From: Plantibacter elymi (nom. nud.) | GTDB taxonomy: Bacteria > Actinomycetota > Actinomycetes > Actinomycetales > Microbacteriaceae | Reading direction: 5' to 3' | DNA length: 64,000 bases | Assembly (NCBI RefSeq): GCF_900177795.1 | Contig: NZ_FXWJ01000004.1 | Location: forward strand, 372,001-436,000 | Part shown: positions 63,711 to 64,000 of the stretch, in pieces | Position numbering within the stretch: position 1 is the stretch's first letter | Layout of the letters: each line of letters begins with the position of its first letter | Made by a program: the position numbers and the translations under genes | The notes under the pieces: model-generated | What the model saw: the letters and a program-made list of their open reading frames with translations, nothing else | Database searches by the model: none | Told to the model about the DNA's origin: nothing

Positions 63711-63811
63711 GCCCCGCCACTCCCCCGCCCGTCCCCGCCTGCCCATCCGCGCCCCCTGCATCGCGGCGGCGAGGTACTGTTGGACGGATCGACTCACAGG
63801 GCGGTGGACAC

Positions 63812-64000
63812 ATGACGAAGGCTCGGCAGGCGCTGCTCGCACGCCTCACCGGTTCGCTGCCCGTCCACGGTTCCATTGTCGGTGTGGCCACCGAGGAGCG
63901 CACGGTCGTCATGACCTACGGCGACGGCCCGAGTCCCGACGGCACACCAGGGGTCCTCGACGCCCTCGCCGAAGCCGGCGCGACCGCGACGTTCTTCGTC
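63812..64000 (+). CDS. polysaccharide deacetylase (NodB-like), 5' part only
   Basis: Sixty-three codons are present before the window ends: MTKARQALLARLTGSLPVHG, then VVMTYGDGPSPDGTPGVLDA and AGATATFFV. This is the start of a carbohydrate esterase 4 domain. Motif 1 is usually TFDDGP. Here it is TYGDGP, so the first Asp (the general base) is Gly while the metal-binding Asp is kept. It has no signal peptide at this start. A TACTGT about 30 bases upstream of the ATG is a probable -10. It may act on the EPS or be a degenerate binding protein. Confidence 0.8.
   Translation, partial: MTKARQALLARLTGSLPVHGSIVGVATEERTVVMTYGDGPSPDGTPGVLDALAEAGATATFFV

Overview
The window is high-GC DNA from an actinobacterium, most likely of the family Microbacteriaceae. 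I base this on the order hpt-ftsH-folE-folP-folB-folK, the DUF3180 and DUF222/HNH families, mycothiol-type arsenate reductase features, frequent GTG starts, ATGA gene overlaps, and dispersed CTTCGACAGGCTCAG repeats. The genus cannot be fixed from sequence alone. No rRNA, phage, transposase or CRISPR locus is visible.

Positions 1-9100 are a housekeeping block. A folate operon headed by ftsH runs leftward with hpt and tilS. The divergent ppa gene ends at a strong hairpin, followed by a secreted M23 peptidase. A tRNA cluster (Glu, Asp, Phe) lies at 9383-9800. Positions 9.9-36.7 kb are mixed accessory and core genes: a lipoprotein, a DUF222/HNH protein with an apparent internal deletion between repeat arrays, a TetR-arsenate reductase pair, a GH25 lysozyme, a molybdate ABC operon with an HTH-TOBE regulator, a second M23 peptidase behind coaBC, an HTH-cupin regulator divergent from a thioredoxin-reductase-like enzyme, an ion transporter, and an NlpC/P60 hydrolase. 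The three coiled-coil wall hydrolases share the same mature N-terminal motif. Two of them have GTGAC-N4-GTGAC direct repeats upstream.

Positions 37.1-56.6 kb are an exopolysaccharide (EPS) locus: a priming sugar transferase, several glycosyltransferases, a CDP-alcohol phosphotransferase, a tyrosine autokinase/chain-length regulator with a divergent phosphatase, two membrane O-acyltransferases, a secreted beta-helix protein, a Wzy/ligase-like polymerase, a LbH acetyltransferase and a Wzx flippase. Two giant homologous secreted proteins (1369 and 1798 aa, with propeller, LamG and PKD domains) lie on either side. They share a C-terminal domain with the beta-helix protein. The right end holds a TagD-like cytidylyltransferase and the start of a polysaccharide deacetylase.

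The most interesting signal is regulatory. C4-N-G4 palindromes (CACCCC...GGGGTG), usually paired about 22 bp apart, occur upstream of three EPS transcription units and both giant proteins, with a weaker version before the tagD-like gene. Several of the leaders downstream also carry repeated CCCGAAC motifs. Together these suggest one undescribed regulon controlling EPS and surface proteins.
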